Below, in pieces: positions 28,408-37,641 of a stretch of 64,000 nt of DNA. Source of the DNA: Alphaproteobacteria bacterium. GTDB taxonomy: Bacteria > Pseudomonadota > Alphaproteobacteria > GCA-2731375. The notes under the pieces were generated by a model, which saw only the letters and a list, made by a program, of their open reading frames with translations, did not search any database and was not told the origin of the DNA. The position numbers were made by a program, and so were the translations under genes. Each line of letters opens with the position of its first letter. Position 1 is the first letter of the stretch. The stretch lies in NCBI GenBank assembly GCA_016776605.1, contig JADHTB010000006.1, positions 124,001-188,000 of the forward strand, given 5' to 3'.

Positions 28408-29778
28408 CTATTTCTTTTGGGCGGCTTTTTCCGCGGCCTTGCGCTTCCGATACGAAGCGGCCCAGCCCGCATTTTCTTTTTGCGTCGAACGTTCCACGGC
28501 CAGCGCGTCCGCCGCGACCTCGCGGGTTATGGTGCTGCCCGCCCCAACGATGGCGCCATCACCTACCTTGACCGGGGCGACCAGGGCGGTGTTGGAGCCG
28601 ATGAAGGCGCCCTTGCCGATGTCGGTGAAGGATTTCAGGAAACCGTCATAATTGCAGGTGATGGTGCCGGCCCCGATATTGGCCCCCGCACCCACCCGTG
28701 CATCGCCGATATAGCTGAGATGGTTGACCTTGGCGCCTTCCTCGATGCGGGCTTTCTTAACCTCGACAAAATTGCCGATGCGCGCGCCCTCGCCAATTTC
28801 GGTTTCCGGCCGCAGGCGGGCAAAGGGGCCGATGTTGGCGCCCGCCGCAACCTGACAGCCCTCCAAATGGCTGAAAGCATGTACTGTCACATCGTCGCCA
28901 ATATTCACCCCGGGGCCAAAGAAAACGTTGGGGCCGATGGTGACATCCTGGCCCAGCACCGTGTCATGACAGAAATAGACGCTGTCGGGGTCCAACAGGG
29001 TGGCGCCGGCCGCCATGGCCGCATGACGCAGGCGGTTTTGCACCACCGCCTCGGCCTGGGCCAGTTGATCGCGGGAATTGACGCCCCAGGCCTCGATCTC
29101 GCCGGCCTCGACCACGGCACAGTGCCGGCCCAGGCGGTTGGCGATTTCGACAATTTCGGTCAGGTAATATTCGCCCTTGGCGTTGTCATTGCCGACCTGG
29201 TTCAGCAAGGCCGGCAAAATGGCGCCATCGATGGCCATGAAGCCCGAATTGCACAGATCAATGCCGCGCTCGGCCGCGCTGGCATCGCGATGCTCGACGA
29301 TACGTTGCAGATTACCAGCATCATCCAGGATCAGGCGGGCGTATTCGGCGCCATCCGTCGGCTGAAAGCCCATGACGACGACAGCCGGGTCCGCAGCCGT
29401 ATGCCGGGCCGCCAGCATGGCGCGCAGGGTTTCGCTCGAGACCAGGGGCGAATCCGCGAACAGGACCAGGACATCGCCGCTGAAGCCGGATAATGTCTCC
29501 CCCGCCGCCATCACCGCATGGCCGGTACCCAGGGGCGGATCCTGCACCGCCAGTTCGATGCCAGGGACCGCCCGCTGAATGGCATCGCCATTGCCTGGCG
29601 AGACGACCACGATGCGCCGCGCCACGCCCGGTTCAACCGCCAGGGCATCAATGGTGGCCATCAATTGCGCCAGCATGGGCCGCCCCGCGATTGGGTGCAG
29701 GACCTTCGGCATTTTGGACTTCATCCGGGTGCCTTGCCCGGCGGCCAATATCACGGCTGCGATTGCGTCTGTACTCAT
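28408..29778 (-). CDS. glmU: Bifunctional GlmU
   Basis: 456 residues. The uridyltransferase N terminus has AAVILAAGQGTRMKSKMPK; the C-terminal half is a left-handed beta-helix with hexapeptide repeats (VGAGANIGAGTITCNYDG). It acetylates GlcN-1-P and then forms UDP-GlcNAc for peptidoglycan and LPS. It heads the glmU-glmS unit and is divergent from the SLC13-type transporter gene. Confidence 0.97.
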   Translation of the reverse strand: MSTDAIAAVILAAGQGTRMKSKMPKVLHPIAGRPMLAQLMATIDALAVEPGVARRIVVVSPGNGDAIQRAVPGIELAVQDPPLGTGHAVMAAGETLSGFSGDVLVLFADSPLVSSETLRAMLAARHTAADPAVVVMGFQPTDGAEYARLILDDAGNLQRIVEHRDASAAERGIDLCNSGFMAIDGAILPALLNQVGNDNAKGEYYLTEIVEIANRLGRHCAVVEAGEIEAWGVNSRDQLAQAEAVVQNRLRHAAMAAGATLLDPDSVYFCHDTVLGQDVTIGPNVFFGPGVNIGDDVTVHAFSHLEGCQVAAGANIGPFARLRPETEIGEGARIGNFVEVKKARIEEGAKVNHLSYIGDARVGAGANIGAGTITCNYDGFLKSFTDIGKGAFIGSNTALVAPVKVGDGAIVGAGSTITREVAADALAVERSTQKENAGWAASYRKRKAAEKAAQKK

Positions 29779-29956
29779 GTCTGCAAGTCTTTGTTTTGTT
29801 GAAGAATTCTTCTTCCAACCGATAACGCGCGGAGATTGCCACAGGGTATACAGCAGGCCAACTCAATTTCCTTTACAGTATCTTTCAATGCGGTGTCCTA
29901 TGACAGTGCCATGGATCACTTTGTTCTTCATTATTGACGCAATAAAGGCCTGCGGG

Positions 29957-31732
29957 ATGAATTATGGGCAAATCGCCATTACCGCCATTTTGGCTGGTAC
30001 GGTGGTGTTATTTATTTGGGGCCGGCCGCGCTATGATCTGGTGGCGCTGTTAGCATTGCTGGCCACGGCGATCGCCGGATTGGTGCCGGCGGACAGGATC
30101 TTTGCCGGCTTTGGCCATCCGGCGGTGATTACCGTGGTGGCGGTGCTGATCGCCAGCCGGGGCCTGCGCAACGCGGGCGTGGTGGATATGATCGCGGGGT
30201 GGCTCTCGCCATTGATCGACCGGCCGCAACTTCATTTGGCCGCCCTGACCGCGACGGTAGGGTTTTGCTCCGCCTTCATGAACAACGTCGGCGCCCTGGC
30301 TATTCTGATGCCGGTGGCCTTGGAAACAGCGGCCAAGCAGCAGCGCTCCCCCGCCGCCATGTTGATGCCGTTGAGCTTCGGCGCTATTTTGGGTGGCTTG
30401 AGCACCATGATCGGGACGCCGCCGAACGTGATTATCGCGCAGTACCGCGCGGATGTCTTCGCCCGGCCTTTCGAGATGTTTGATTTCACGCCCGTGGGTG
30501 GGATCATCGCGGTTCTGGGCGTGGTCTATCTGGTGTTGTTCGGTTGGCGCCTGATCCCTGGACAGCGTCAAGGCCAGACCAGCGCCAACGAAATTTTTCA
30601 GATCCGCGAATATATGACCGAAGGGCGCCTGGGCGAGAAATCAACCCTGCTGGGCCGATCCATCGCCAGCCTGCCCGATTTGGAAGATCTGGATGTGCTG
30701 GTGACGGCTCTGATCAGGGGCGAGGAACGCCGCCCCGCGCCCAGCCGGCGGACCAAGCTGCGGGCGGGCGATATTCTGGTGCTGCGCGCCGATCCCACGG
30801 ATTTGAAAACCTTTATGGAAGTCGCCGGTCTGGAACTGGTGGGGGACGAGGAACTCTCCCCGGAACATCTGGCCTCGGACGATGTGGCCTTGATCGAGGC
30901 GGTGATTACCGCCCGCTCGAACCTGGCCGGACGCAGCGCGCGCACCGCCAATCTGCGTAACCGCCACGGCCTGAACCTTCTGGCCATTGCCCGCCAGGGG
31001 CAGCGGGTGCGCGCGCGCCTGGACCGTGTGGTGATGCGGGCGGGCGATGTCTTGTTGTTACAGGGTGCCAGTGGCGCCATGCCCGACACCCTGGCGCGCC
31101 TGGGTTGTCTGCCATTGATGCGCCGGGATTTGCGTCTGGGCCAAAACCCCAGGGTATTGACCGGGCTGGGCATCTTTGCCGCCGCGCTCGCCGCCTCCGG
31201 TTTCGGCCTGCTGCCGGCGGCGGTTGCCCTGACCGCCGCCGCCGTGGCCATGGTGCTGTTTGATTTTTTGAGCCTGCGGGAAATGTACGATGCTATCGAT
31301 TGGCCGGTGGTCGTCCTGTTAGGCGCCATGATCCCAGTGGGGGGCGCCTTGGAAAGTACGGGCACCGCCGTCTTGCTGGCCAATGGCCTGGTCGGACTGG
31401 CTGGTGCATTGCCGGTCTGGGCCATTCTGGCCTTCGTCCTGATCCTGACCATGACCCTGTCCGACGTCATGAACAATGCCGCCACGGCGGTGGTCATGGC
31501 GCCCATATCGGTGGGTATTGCCCAGGGTCTGGACAGCAGCCCGGATGCCTTTTTGATGGCCGTGGCGGTCGGGGCATCCTGTGCCTTCCTCACCCCCATT
31601 GGCCATCAATGCAATACCCTGGTATTGGGCCCGGGCGGCTATCGATTTTCGGACTATTGGCGGGTTGGCCTGCCGCTGGAAGCGCTGATCGTCGCCGTTT
31701 CCGTACCCTTGATTATGTGGATTTGGATTTAA
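29957..31732 (+). CDS. SLC13/DASS-type permease with two RCK_C domains
   Basis: 591 residues from the ATG at 29957 (an ATG at 29900 is an alternative; the frame is open further upstream but runs antisense into glmU). About five hydrophobic segments with NNVGALAILMPV and IGTPPNVII come first. Two TrkA_C-like cytosolic domains follow (about residues 215-285 and 300-375). A second membrane half contains DVMNNAATAVVMAPI and FLTPIGHQCNTLV. The duplicated N-N-A and T-P-x-N motifs are those of Na+-coupled anion transporters. The substrate may be sulfate or a dicarboxylate. The gph gene starts one base after its stop. Confidence 0.88.
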   Translation: MNYGQIAITAILAGTVVLFIWGRPRYDLVALLALLATAIAGLVPADRIFAGFGHPAVITVVAVLIASRGLRNAGVVDMIAGWLSPLIDRPQLHLAALTATVGFCSAFMNNVGALAILMPVALETAAKQQRSPAAMLMPLSFGAILGGLSTMIGTPPNVIIAQYRADVFARPFEMFDFTPVGGIIAVLGVVYLVLFGWRLIPGQRQGQTSANEIFQIREYMTEGRLGEKSTLLGRSIASLPDLEDLDVLVTALIRGEERRPAPSRRTKLRAGDILVLRADPTDLKTFMEVAGLELVGDEELSPEHLASDDVALIEAVITARSNLAGRSARTANLRNRHGLNLLAIARQGQRVRARLDRVVMRAGDVLLLQGASGAMPDTLARLGCLPLMRRDLRLGQNPRVLTGLGIFAAALAASGFGLLPAAVALTAAAVAMVLFDFLSLREMYDAIDWPVVVLLGAMIPVGGALESTGTAVLLANGLVGLAGALPVWAILAFVLILTMTLSDVMNNAATAVVMAPISVGIAQGLDSSPDAFLMAVAVGASCAFLTPIGHQCNTLVLGPGGYRFSDYWRVGLPLEALIVAVSVPLIMWIWI

Positions 31733-31733
31733 C

Positions 31734-32411
31734 ATGCCCTACCGCAAGCGTTTTGACGCCGTACTGTTTGATTTGGACGGTACCTTGATAGAAACCGCGC
31801 CCGATCTGTGCGGCGCCCTTAACCACACCCTGGCCCAGGCCGGACGGGACGGGGTACAGCTCGATCAAGTGCGCCATATGATCGGCGACGGCGCCCGGGT
31901 CATGCTGCGCCTTGGTCTGGAAGCGACCGGCGCGCAGCCCAGTGACGCGGAAGTCGAACAATGGTTCGATGTGCTGCTGGACTATTATTGGGATCACGTC
32001 GCTGACGGCAGCTATCCGTTCCCAGGCGCCCTGGCAGCGCTTGACGAACTGCGCCGCGCGGGTTTGAAACTGGCGGTTTGCACCAACAAGCCGCACCGCC
32101 TGTCCAACCGCCTGTTCGAGCAGCTGGAAATGGCGCAATTGTTCGATGCGGTGCTGGGCGGCGACAGCCTGGCGGTGCGCAAACCCGATGCCGGGCACAT
32201 CCTGGGCACGCTGGAGGCAATTGGCGTGCCGGCGGAGCGCGCGGTGATGATCGGCGACAGCGCCAACGATCTGAACGCCGCCCGCAATGCCGGCCTGCCG
32301 GTGGTGCTGGTGACCTTCGGCTATACCACCACGCCGGTACAGGAGTTGGACGCGGATGTGCTGATCGATCATTTCGATCAATTGCTGCCCGCGCTTTCCA
32401 GTCTCGCCTGA
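31734..32411 (+). CDS. gph: Phosphoglycolate phosphatase (HAD family)
   Basis: 225 residues. Motif I DLDGTLIETAPDL, motif II VCTNKP, and motif III/IV KPDAGHILGTLE and MIGDSANDLNAARNAG are those of HAD phosphatases of the Gph type. It removes phosphate from 2-phosphoglycolate, formed for example by DNA repair. It starts one base after the stop of the SLC13-type gene, which indicates coupling, although no functional link is obvious. Confidence 0.92.
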   Translation: MPYRKRFDAVLFDLDGTLIETAPDLCGALNHTLAQAGRDGVQLDQVRHMIGDGARVMLRLGLEATGAQPSDAEVEQWFDVLLDYYWDHVADGSYPFPGALAALDELRRAGLKLAVCTNKPHRLSNRLFEQLEMAQLFDAVLGGDSLAVRKPDAGHILGTLEAIGVPAERAVMIGDSANDLNAARNAGLPVVLVTFGYTTTPVQELDADVLIDHFDQLLPALSSLA

Positions 32412-32501
32412 CAGCCGCCCGACCTGTACGGACCACCTGCTTGACAGCAGGCCCGCACCAGACTAAATCCAAGCCGCCCGGTAGCTGAAATATGCCGCCT
32501 G

Positions 32502-32578
32502 GGGCGCATAGCTCAGTTGGTTAGAGCGCTGTGTTCACATCGCAGAGGTCCGTGGTTCGAATCCACGTGCGCCCACCA
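32502..32578 (+). tRNA. tRNA-Val(CAC)
   Basis: 77 bases with encoded CCA. The acceptor arms GGGCGCA/TGCGCCC, D-arm GCTC-AGTTGGTTA-GAGC, anticodon stem CTGTG/CGCAG with loop TTCACAT (anticodon CAC at 32536-32538), 5-base variable loop and T-arm CGTGG-TTCGAAT-CCACG all pair. It reads the Val codon GUG. Confidence 0.96.
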
Positions 32579-32606
32579 TTTTCCTAAAAATTGCCGGACG
32601 GGCCGG

Positions 32607-35600
32607 TTAGACCGGAAGCTCCGCCAGGGCTTTGTCCGCATCGGCAACGATGTTGGAGGCATCGACCGAAGCGGCGATGTCATGGGCTTCCTGAAAGCTT
32701 GCCCGGGCCTGGCTGCCTTGTTTGGCGTCCCTTTCCAGCAGGCCCAAAAGGTAATGGCATCTTGCGGCGAACGACGGCGCGTCGAGTGCAAGGAATCCGT
32801 CCAGGGCCTTTTGCAGGTAACGCCGGGCCTTTTTCTTGGCGAAAGGCAGGGTGCGCAACAGGAACGGGAAATTCGCCAGTATGACTGACAGAGGCGGCGT
32901 TTCCCCGCCAAGGGCTATTTCCAGATAGGTTTCCCCTAAAAACAAATCGCCCTGGGGCCGGGCGGCTACCATGCCATAACCTTCGTACTCGGTACTTGCC
33001 TCCTCGATTACGCGCACACCCTGTGCCATGCGGCCCAGCAAAACCTGGCCGACACCAAGGCCCATTTTGCCTGCCGAGAGGAAGATGATAAGGCCATTTC
33101 TTACCGCGCTATCGAAACCATCCTGGCTCATATTTATGGTCGATTCAACTTCCTGCTTGGACAGTATCATGGCCGAGCTCTTATAGGATTTTGCTGCTAA
33201 ACGGTCGATGGGATTGAGGCTAACGCGCAAGGCTTCGTCGGCATTTTCGATCGCCTCCTGATAGTTGCCGGCATAAAGGTCGAGGATGGCCAAGCCATAC
33301 AAGCCCATGGCACGGGGGCGCGGATCATTGGTTTCCCTGCTCAATGCCATGAGTTTCATAAATTCGGTCCGGCTATCCCCTGGACGTCCCCAGGCGGCTA
33401 GATCCAGGGCATTGGCAAGGTGCCCTTTCGATGCCAGCCAGATGTCGCCATGCCGCTGGCTGGCTTCCATGATCCGCCGGCCCGCCTCGCGCTGGGCCCG
33501 CTCGCGCGCCTCGCCAGGCTGTCCCCAAAACATGCGGTCCCACATCAGGCCCATATCGGCGTACGCGATGGCAAGTTCATCGCCGTCCGCCTCTGCCAGC
33601 GCGCGGGCACGGTTCAGAAACTGGCGTCCGGTTTCCACCTTGCAGGCGAATACATGGGCATATCCGGTCTCGAACAGAAAACGCGACAGCCGCCGGTTAT
33701 CCCCCAGCGCTTCTACCCGGTCCAGATAGGGTTCCACCAGATCGATGAGGGCGTAAAATTTGAACTGGAAGTATAAAACCCGGGCCATGAGCAGCAGAAT
33801 ATCGGCCAGAACCGTATCATCGACACAGCCGGGATTGGCCTCAATCAGGTCCAACGCCTGTTGCAGGCTGTTCTGGGCTTCTTCCAGGGAATAGATGCGC
33901 AAACTATTTTCGCCGGCGATGGCAAGATATTTAATCGCCCGGTCGGTCTGTGCGCTGCGGCTCCAATGATAGGCCAGGGCATCCGCCGCATCATCGGGCT
34001 GTGGGCCTTTTTGCGCCTCTATGGCCTCGGCAACCGCCTGATGCAGGGCCTGCCGACGGGCGCTTAGCAGGCTGTCGTATATGGCGTCGCGGCCCAGGGC
34101 ATGGCGAAAAACATAGGCGCGGCCATTTGCCTCGGCTCGGATCAGATCCTGTTGCGCCAGTGTTTCAAGGTGGCGGGCGGTTTCCGCCCCCAGCCCGGTC
34201 GTCAGTTCCAGTTGCGCGATGGTAAACCGCATGCCAGTGACGGCGGCGGCCTCCAAGACCGCCCTGGGGCCGCTTTCCAAGCGGTCGAAGCGATCCATAA
34301 GCAGGTTTTCCAAAGCCACGGGTAAGGCCCCGCCACCTTGGCTGGCATCAAACGCCAGATCGCCGCCTTCGCCGCTGACCGAACCGGTATCGCGCAGGTA
34401 GGTGATGATTTCTTCGGCGAACAGCGGGTTGCCTTCCGATTTCGTTGCCACCAGCTCGATCAATGCGTCCGGCAGGCTGTCCGAGGCCAACCGTGCTTGC
34501 AACAACGCCTTGGTTCCAATGGCGGAAAGTGCGGTCAGGTGACGTTCCATCGTCCCTTTGTGGCCGGACCAGGGTGGTTGATACCCGGTTCGGGCCGTCA
34601 TGATCATCAAAAGCGGCAAATCCTGTTCATCCTCGACAATCCGGTACAACAGGCTTTGGGTTGCCGTATCGACCCAATGTAGATCCTCGACGATCAGAAT
34701 GGTTGGCGAGACCCGGCAGCGTTCCCGCAGCATGACCAGGACGGCATCGCGGGTGCGGATGCCCAGGGTTTCGCCGGCGATCTTGTCCAAATCCACCCCT
34801 GCGGCGGGGAAGCCCAACAGGTTCATCAGATAGGGCAGGCTATCCACGGGCGCGATGCCCAGCATTTCCAGACCCTGTTGCAGGCGGCGCTCTGCTTCCT
34901 CCTGCACGGCATCTTCATCGATGCGAAAGGCACGGCGCACCACCTCCATCAAGGGGGAAAATGGGGTTTCCTGGCTGCCCCTGGTGCAATGGCATTCAAG
35001 GAAGAAGGGGCGCTCATCGTCGATGCGTTTGCGCAATTCAAAGGCTAGGCGCGATTTGCCGATGCCCGGTTCACCCAGGATACAGGCCGTCCGCAAGGCG
35101 CCCGCCGCGGCTTCACGCCATAGGGCTTCCAATTGCTCCAACTCCCGCGCCCGCCCCACCAAGGGGGTCAGGCCATGGCTTCTGGCCACATCGAAGCGGG
35201 TAACGCCTTCCTTGATGGCATCCAGACGCCATAGTTCCTGCGCCTCGGACTTGCCCTTGATGGCCCGCCCGCCAACAAATTCGCTGTCAACGAAACCGTC
35301 AACCAGGGCCTGTGTCGCCGCGCTGATCAGAATGCTTCCAGCCTCGGCCTCGGATTCTATGCGCGAGGCCAAATTAACCGTGTCGCCCAAGGCGGTCAGG
35401 CCGGACTGCTGACCATCGCCAACCGCGCCCACCACCAATGGCCCACTGTGGATACCGATCCGAAAACGCGGCGCGGCACCATGTTTGCTGTCGAATTCAT
35501 CTGCCAGCGCGGTGATGCGCGCCTGCATCTCAACGGCGGCGCGGCAGGCCCGCAACGGCGCATCTTCCACCGCGATTGGGGCACCGAACAACGCCATGAC

Positions 35601-35843
35601 GCCATCGCCGGTCATTTCCTGCACGGTGCCGCCGTGGCCGTGTACGGCCTGATTCAATTCGCGGTGCACCCGCTGCATCAACAAATAGGTCTGTTCTTCG
35701 CCCAGTTTTTCCGCCAGGGCGGTATAGCCGGCCATATCGGCGAATAAAACCGTGACTTGGCGGCGTTGGCCCGCAGCAGCCTGATCCAACTCGTCCGTAT
35801 CTTGCTGGCCGGATGTCACTCTGTTTCCCCACCATCCCGTCAT
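32607..35843 (-). CDS. Adenylate/guanylate cyclase-AAA ATPase-TPR regulator
   Basis: 1078 residues in three parts. Residues 26-200 are a class III cyclase domain with metal-binding Asp36 (LFADMAGY) and Asp80 (MTGDGVMALFG), and LGDTVNLASRIE for purine and transition-state contacts. From about 225 a STAND/AAA-type ATPase has Walker A GEPGIGKS and Walker B-like LIVEDLHW. From about 600 to the end there are degenerate TPR-like helices. Such proteins couple a sensing solenoid and ATPase to cAMP or cGMP formation. No membrane segment is seen. It is divergent from the TGA-containing GST gene. Confidence 0.9.
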   Translation of the reverse strand: MTGWWGNRVTSGQQDTDELDQAAAGQRRQVTVLFADMAGYTALAEKLGEEQTYLLMQRVHRELNQAVHGHGGTVQEMTGDGVMALFGAPIAVEDAPLRACRAAVEMQARITALADEFDSKHGAAPRFRIGIHSGPLVVGAVGDGQQSGLTALGDTVNLASRIESEAEAGSILISAATQALVDGFVDSEFVGGRAIKGKSEAQELWRLDAIKEGVTRFDVARSHGLTPLVGRARELEQLEALWREAAAGALRTACILGEPGIGKSRLAFELRKRIDDERPFFLECHCTRGSQETPFSPLMEVVRRAFRIDEDAVQEEAERRLQQGLEMLGIAPVDSLPYLMNLLGFPAAGVDLDKIAGETLGIRTRDAVLVMLRERCRVSPTILIVEDLHWVDTATQSLLYRIVEDEQDLPLLMIMTARTGYQPPWSGHKGTMERHLTALSAIGTKALLQARLASDSLPDALIELVATKSEGNPLFAEEIITYLRDTGSVSGEGGDLAFDASQGGGALPVALENLLMDRFDRLESGPRAVLEAAAVTGMRFTIAQLELTTGLGAETARHLETLAQQDLIRAEANGRAYVFRHALGRDAIYDSLLSARRQALHQAVAEAIEAQKGPQPDDAADALAYHWSRSAQTDRAIKYLAIAGENSLRIYSLEEAQNSLQQALDLIEANPGCVDDTVLADILLLMARVLYFQFKFYALIDLVEPYLDRVEALGDNRRLSRFLFETGYAHVFACKVETGRQFLNRARALAEADGDELAIAYADMGLMWDRMFWGQPGEARERAQREAGRRIMEASQRHGDIWLASKGHLANALDLAAWGRPGDSRTEFMKLMALSRETNDPRPRAMGLYGLAILDLYAGNYQEAIENADEALRVSLNPIDRLAAKSYKSSAMILSKQEVESTINMSQDGFDSAVRNGLIIFLSAGKMGLGVGQVLLGRMAQGVRVIEEASTEYEGYGMVAARPQGDLFLGETYLEIALGGETPPLSVILANFPFLLRTLPFAKKKARRYLQKALDGFLALDAPSFAARCHYLLGLLERDAKQGSQARASFQEAHDIAASVDASNIVADADKALAELPV

Positions 35844-35981
35844 GCCTATTTGACAGAATATTCATGTTATCGGCGGATTTGCATAAACTCAATGGCCGAG
35901 GGTAGCCCGGAACGGCCGCGACGCTTTGACGGACCTTTGTCATGGCACTATTATCTGACCCAAGTTCCAACTGAAATCTTT

Positions 35982-35990
35982 GGGGAGAGG
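35982..35990 (+). promoter_or_regulatory. Strong ribosome-binding site fixing the GST start
   Basis: GGGGAGAGG lies 6 bases before the ATG at 35997. The only possible start downstream of the in-frame TGA (GTG at 36054) has no such site, which argues that translation begins before the TGA. Confidence 0.75.
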
Positions 35991-35996
35991 CCTGAT

Positions 35997-36692
35997 ATGG
36001 CTACGAAATATCATCTGATCAGTTCGATTACCTGACCGTGGGTACAGCGCGCCGTGATTCTTTTGCGTGCGAAAGAGGTCGAATTCGAAACGACATACAT
36101 CAACCTGGCGGAAAAGCCTGACTGGTTCCTGAAAATCTCGCCACATGGCAAGGTGCCCGTGTTGGCGGTGGACGAAGACCCGTTGTTTGAATCCAACGCC
36201 ATCGCGGAATATCTCGAGGACGTGGTGGCGCCCAGATGCCATCCCGACGATGCGTTCAAACGGGCCCGCAACCGGGCCTGGACGGATTTCGTGCCGGATT
36301 TTTCCAAGGGTATCAATATCTACTACACCAAGACCCGGGAAGAATTTGACGAGAAATTGGCTGGCGCGCCGGTATTCCTGCAAAAGCTGGAGGACGCCGT
36401 CGCCAAGGAGCGGGACAATGATGGACCCTATTTCAACGGTCCCGAATTATGCCTGGTGGATGCGGCTTATGCGCCCTTCCTGCAACGCTTTGCCCTGATC
36501 GAACAGTTCGTGCAGACGGGCCTATTGGCGGACTATCCGTTGATAAAGGCCTGGTCCGAGGCCTTGTTGCAAAACGATGCGGTGATCGGTTCCGTCGCGC
36601 CCAGCTTTGAAGAGGTGTTTTTCGCCAATTTGAAGAACCGTGGCTTCTATGTGGGCACCCTGTTGGGCGATAGCGTTGCCGCGGCTGAATAA
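35997..36692 (+). CDS. Glutathione S-transferase with in-frame TGA at the conserved Cys: candidate selenoprotein
   Basis: 231 residues if TGA is read as Sec. The start MATKYHLISSIT is followed by TGA (36033-36035), then PWVQRAVILLRAKEVEFE, KPDWFLKISPHGKVPVL and a full helical domain. Relatives with the same N-terminal pattern carry Cys here (CPW/CPY-VQRA, omega-like class), the residue that forms the mixed disulfide with glutathione. Sequence after the TGA is uninterrupted and conserved to the C terminus. A hairpin at 36047-36070 lies where a bacterial SECIS is expected. The GFA-family gene follows after 2 bases. Alternatives are a nonsense mutation or a sequencing error. selA, selB and selC are not in the window. 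Confidence 0.75.
36047..36070 (+). promoter_or_regulatory. SECIS-like hairpin after the TGA codon
   Basis: GCGCGC (36047-36052) pairs with GCGTGC (36065-36070) through five Watson-Crick pairs and one G-U pair. The 12-base apical loop begins CGTG. The loop starts 17 bases after the TGA. From memory this fits the spacing, stem and loop-G rules used for bacterial SECIS searches. It is an inference from hand folding. Confidence 0.5.
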
Positions 36693-36694
36693 CG

Positions 36695-37129
36695 GTGACG
36701 GCTGAATATACGGGAAAATGCCATTGTGGCCGGGTCCGGTACGCCATTGCCGGGCCCGTGCGACAAGTGGTGGAATGCCATTGCGAAAGCTGCCGGCGTA
36801 TTACGGGCAGCGTCTGGCACGCCACCGGCGCCCGTTTGGCGGATCTCACCATCACCGATGATGACGGGGCATTGAACTGGTACCGCAGTTCCGAAAAGGT
36901 CGAGCGTGGTTTTTGCGGCAATTGCGGCTCCACCCTGTTTTTTCGCCGGGACGGCATGGACACCGTCACCATCACCGCCGGCAGCCTGGATCAGCCCACC
37001 GGCCTGCACCTGATGATGCGGATCTTCACCGATGAGATGGCGGATTATGCCGCCGATAGCAGCGGCGACGATATCCCGCGCTTCCCGGAATATCCGCCCA
37101 TGCATCATTTCGCCATTCCCGAGGACTGA
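36695..37129 (+). CDS. GFA/CENP-V family protein (glutathione-dependent formaldehyde-activating-like)
   Basis: 144 residues from a GTG at 36695. CHCGRVRYAI, ECHCESCRR and FCGNCGSTLFF give the zinc-binding Cys set of the GFA family, whose founding member was described as forming S-hydroxymethylglutathione. It starts 2 bases after the TGA-containing GST gene, so the two are very likely cotranscribed and form a thiol/glutathione-linked unit. Its exact substrate is unknown, since many GFA relatives do not act on formaldehyde. Confidence 0.88.
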   Translation: MTAEYTGKCHCGRVRYAIAGPVRQVVECHCESCRRITGSVWHATGARLADLTITDDDGALNWYRSSEKVERGFCGNCGSTLFFRRDGMDTVTITAGSLDQPTGLHLMMRIFTDEMADYAADSSGDDIPRFPEYPPMHHFAIPED

Positions 37130-37137
37130 TCCGGCGA

Positions 37138-37641
37138 TCAGAGGGATAGGGCGGCATCCTTCAGCCAAGCGTGCATGAACTGGCCGTAACTGCGCGCCAC
37201 ATAGATATCCATATGGGCGCCGTCTTCCAGAAAATGCACCAGGATGGCGACGCTGGCCATAACGCTTTGCGCGCAATGGCCCGGTGAAAATACCTCTGGG
37301 CGCAAATCCAAGGGGCAGCCCCTGGCCAGTATTTCGCGGGCGGCTGCCACCGGAATGCGAAAGACCGTGCGGGCATGGCTTAGATCGGAAAGCGCGCCAT
37401 CGCCGATATCAGCCGGCGCCATTGCCCCTTCACTAACCAAAAGCCATTCACCCGGCGCAAGCCACAGGGCATGCAGCCCATCCCGGTAACCGGCCCGGTT
37501 AGGGTCCACCGGCAAAGGAAGCCTGGGCGCCCCATCGGGGGCATATAGGCGCTGGATCCACAGGTCCCTGCGTTCCTGGATTAGCTCATCCAGCTTCGGC
37601 GTTTGGGCCAGCGCGGATTGGCGGGTTGGGAGATCAGGCAC
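37138..37641 (-). CDS. soxG: Sarcosine oxidase gamma subunit
   Basis: 167 residues. The pattern GLHALWLAPGEWLLVSE followed by ARTVFRIPVAAAREILARGCPLDL and MASVAILVHFLEDGAHMDIYVARSYGQFMHAWLKDAA is the SoxG fold, related to the aminomethyltransferase domain. It is the last gene of the soxBDAG unit and overlaps soxA by 8 bases. Confidence 0.92.
   Translation of the reverse strand: MPDLPTRQSALAQTPKLDELIQERRDLWIQRLYAPDGAPRLPLPVDPNRAGYRDGLHALWLAPGEWLLVSEGAMAPADIGDGALSDLSHARTVFRIPVAAAREILARGCPLDLRPEVFSPGHCAQSVMASVAILVHFLEDGAHMDIYVARSYGQFMHAWLKDAALSL

Noticed and set aside
29579..29956. N-terminal extension of the SLC13-type gene into glmU
   Set aside because: The extra part is antisense to glmU and lacks transporter-like sequence; family length fits the start at 29957.
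30598..31599. Minus-strand ORF (333 codons) opposite the SLC13-type gene
   Set aside because: It has Arg/Ser-rich shadow-frame composition with no motif; the plus-strand transporter is clearly real.
36054..36692. GST read as a shorter protein from GTG 36054
   Set aside because: It would lack the whole first strand and the conserved CPW-type motif, and no ribosome-binding site precedes the GTG, while ATG 35997 has an excellent one.
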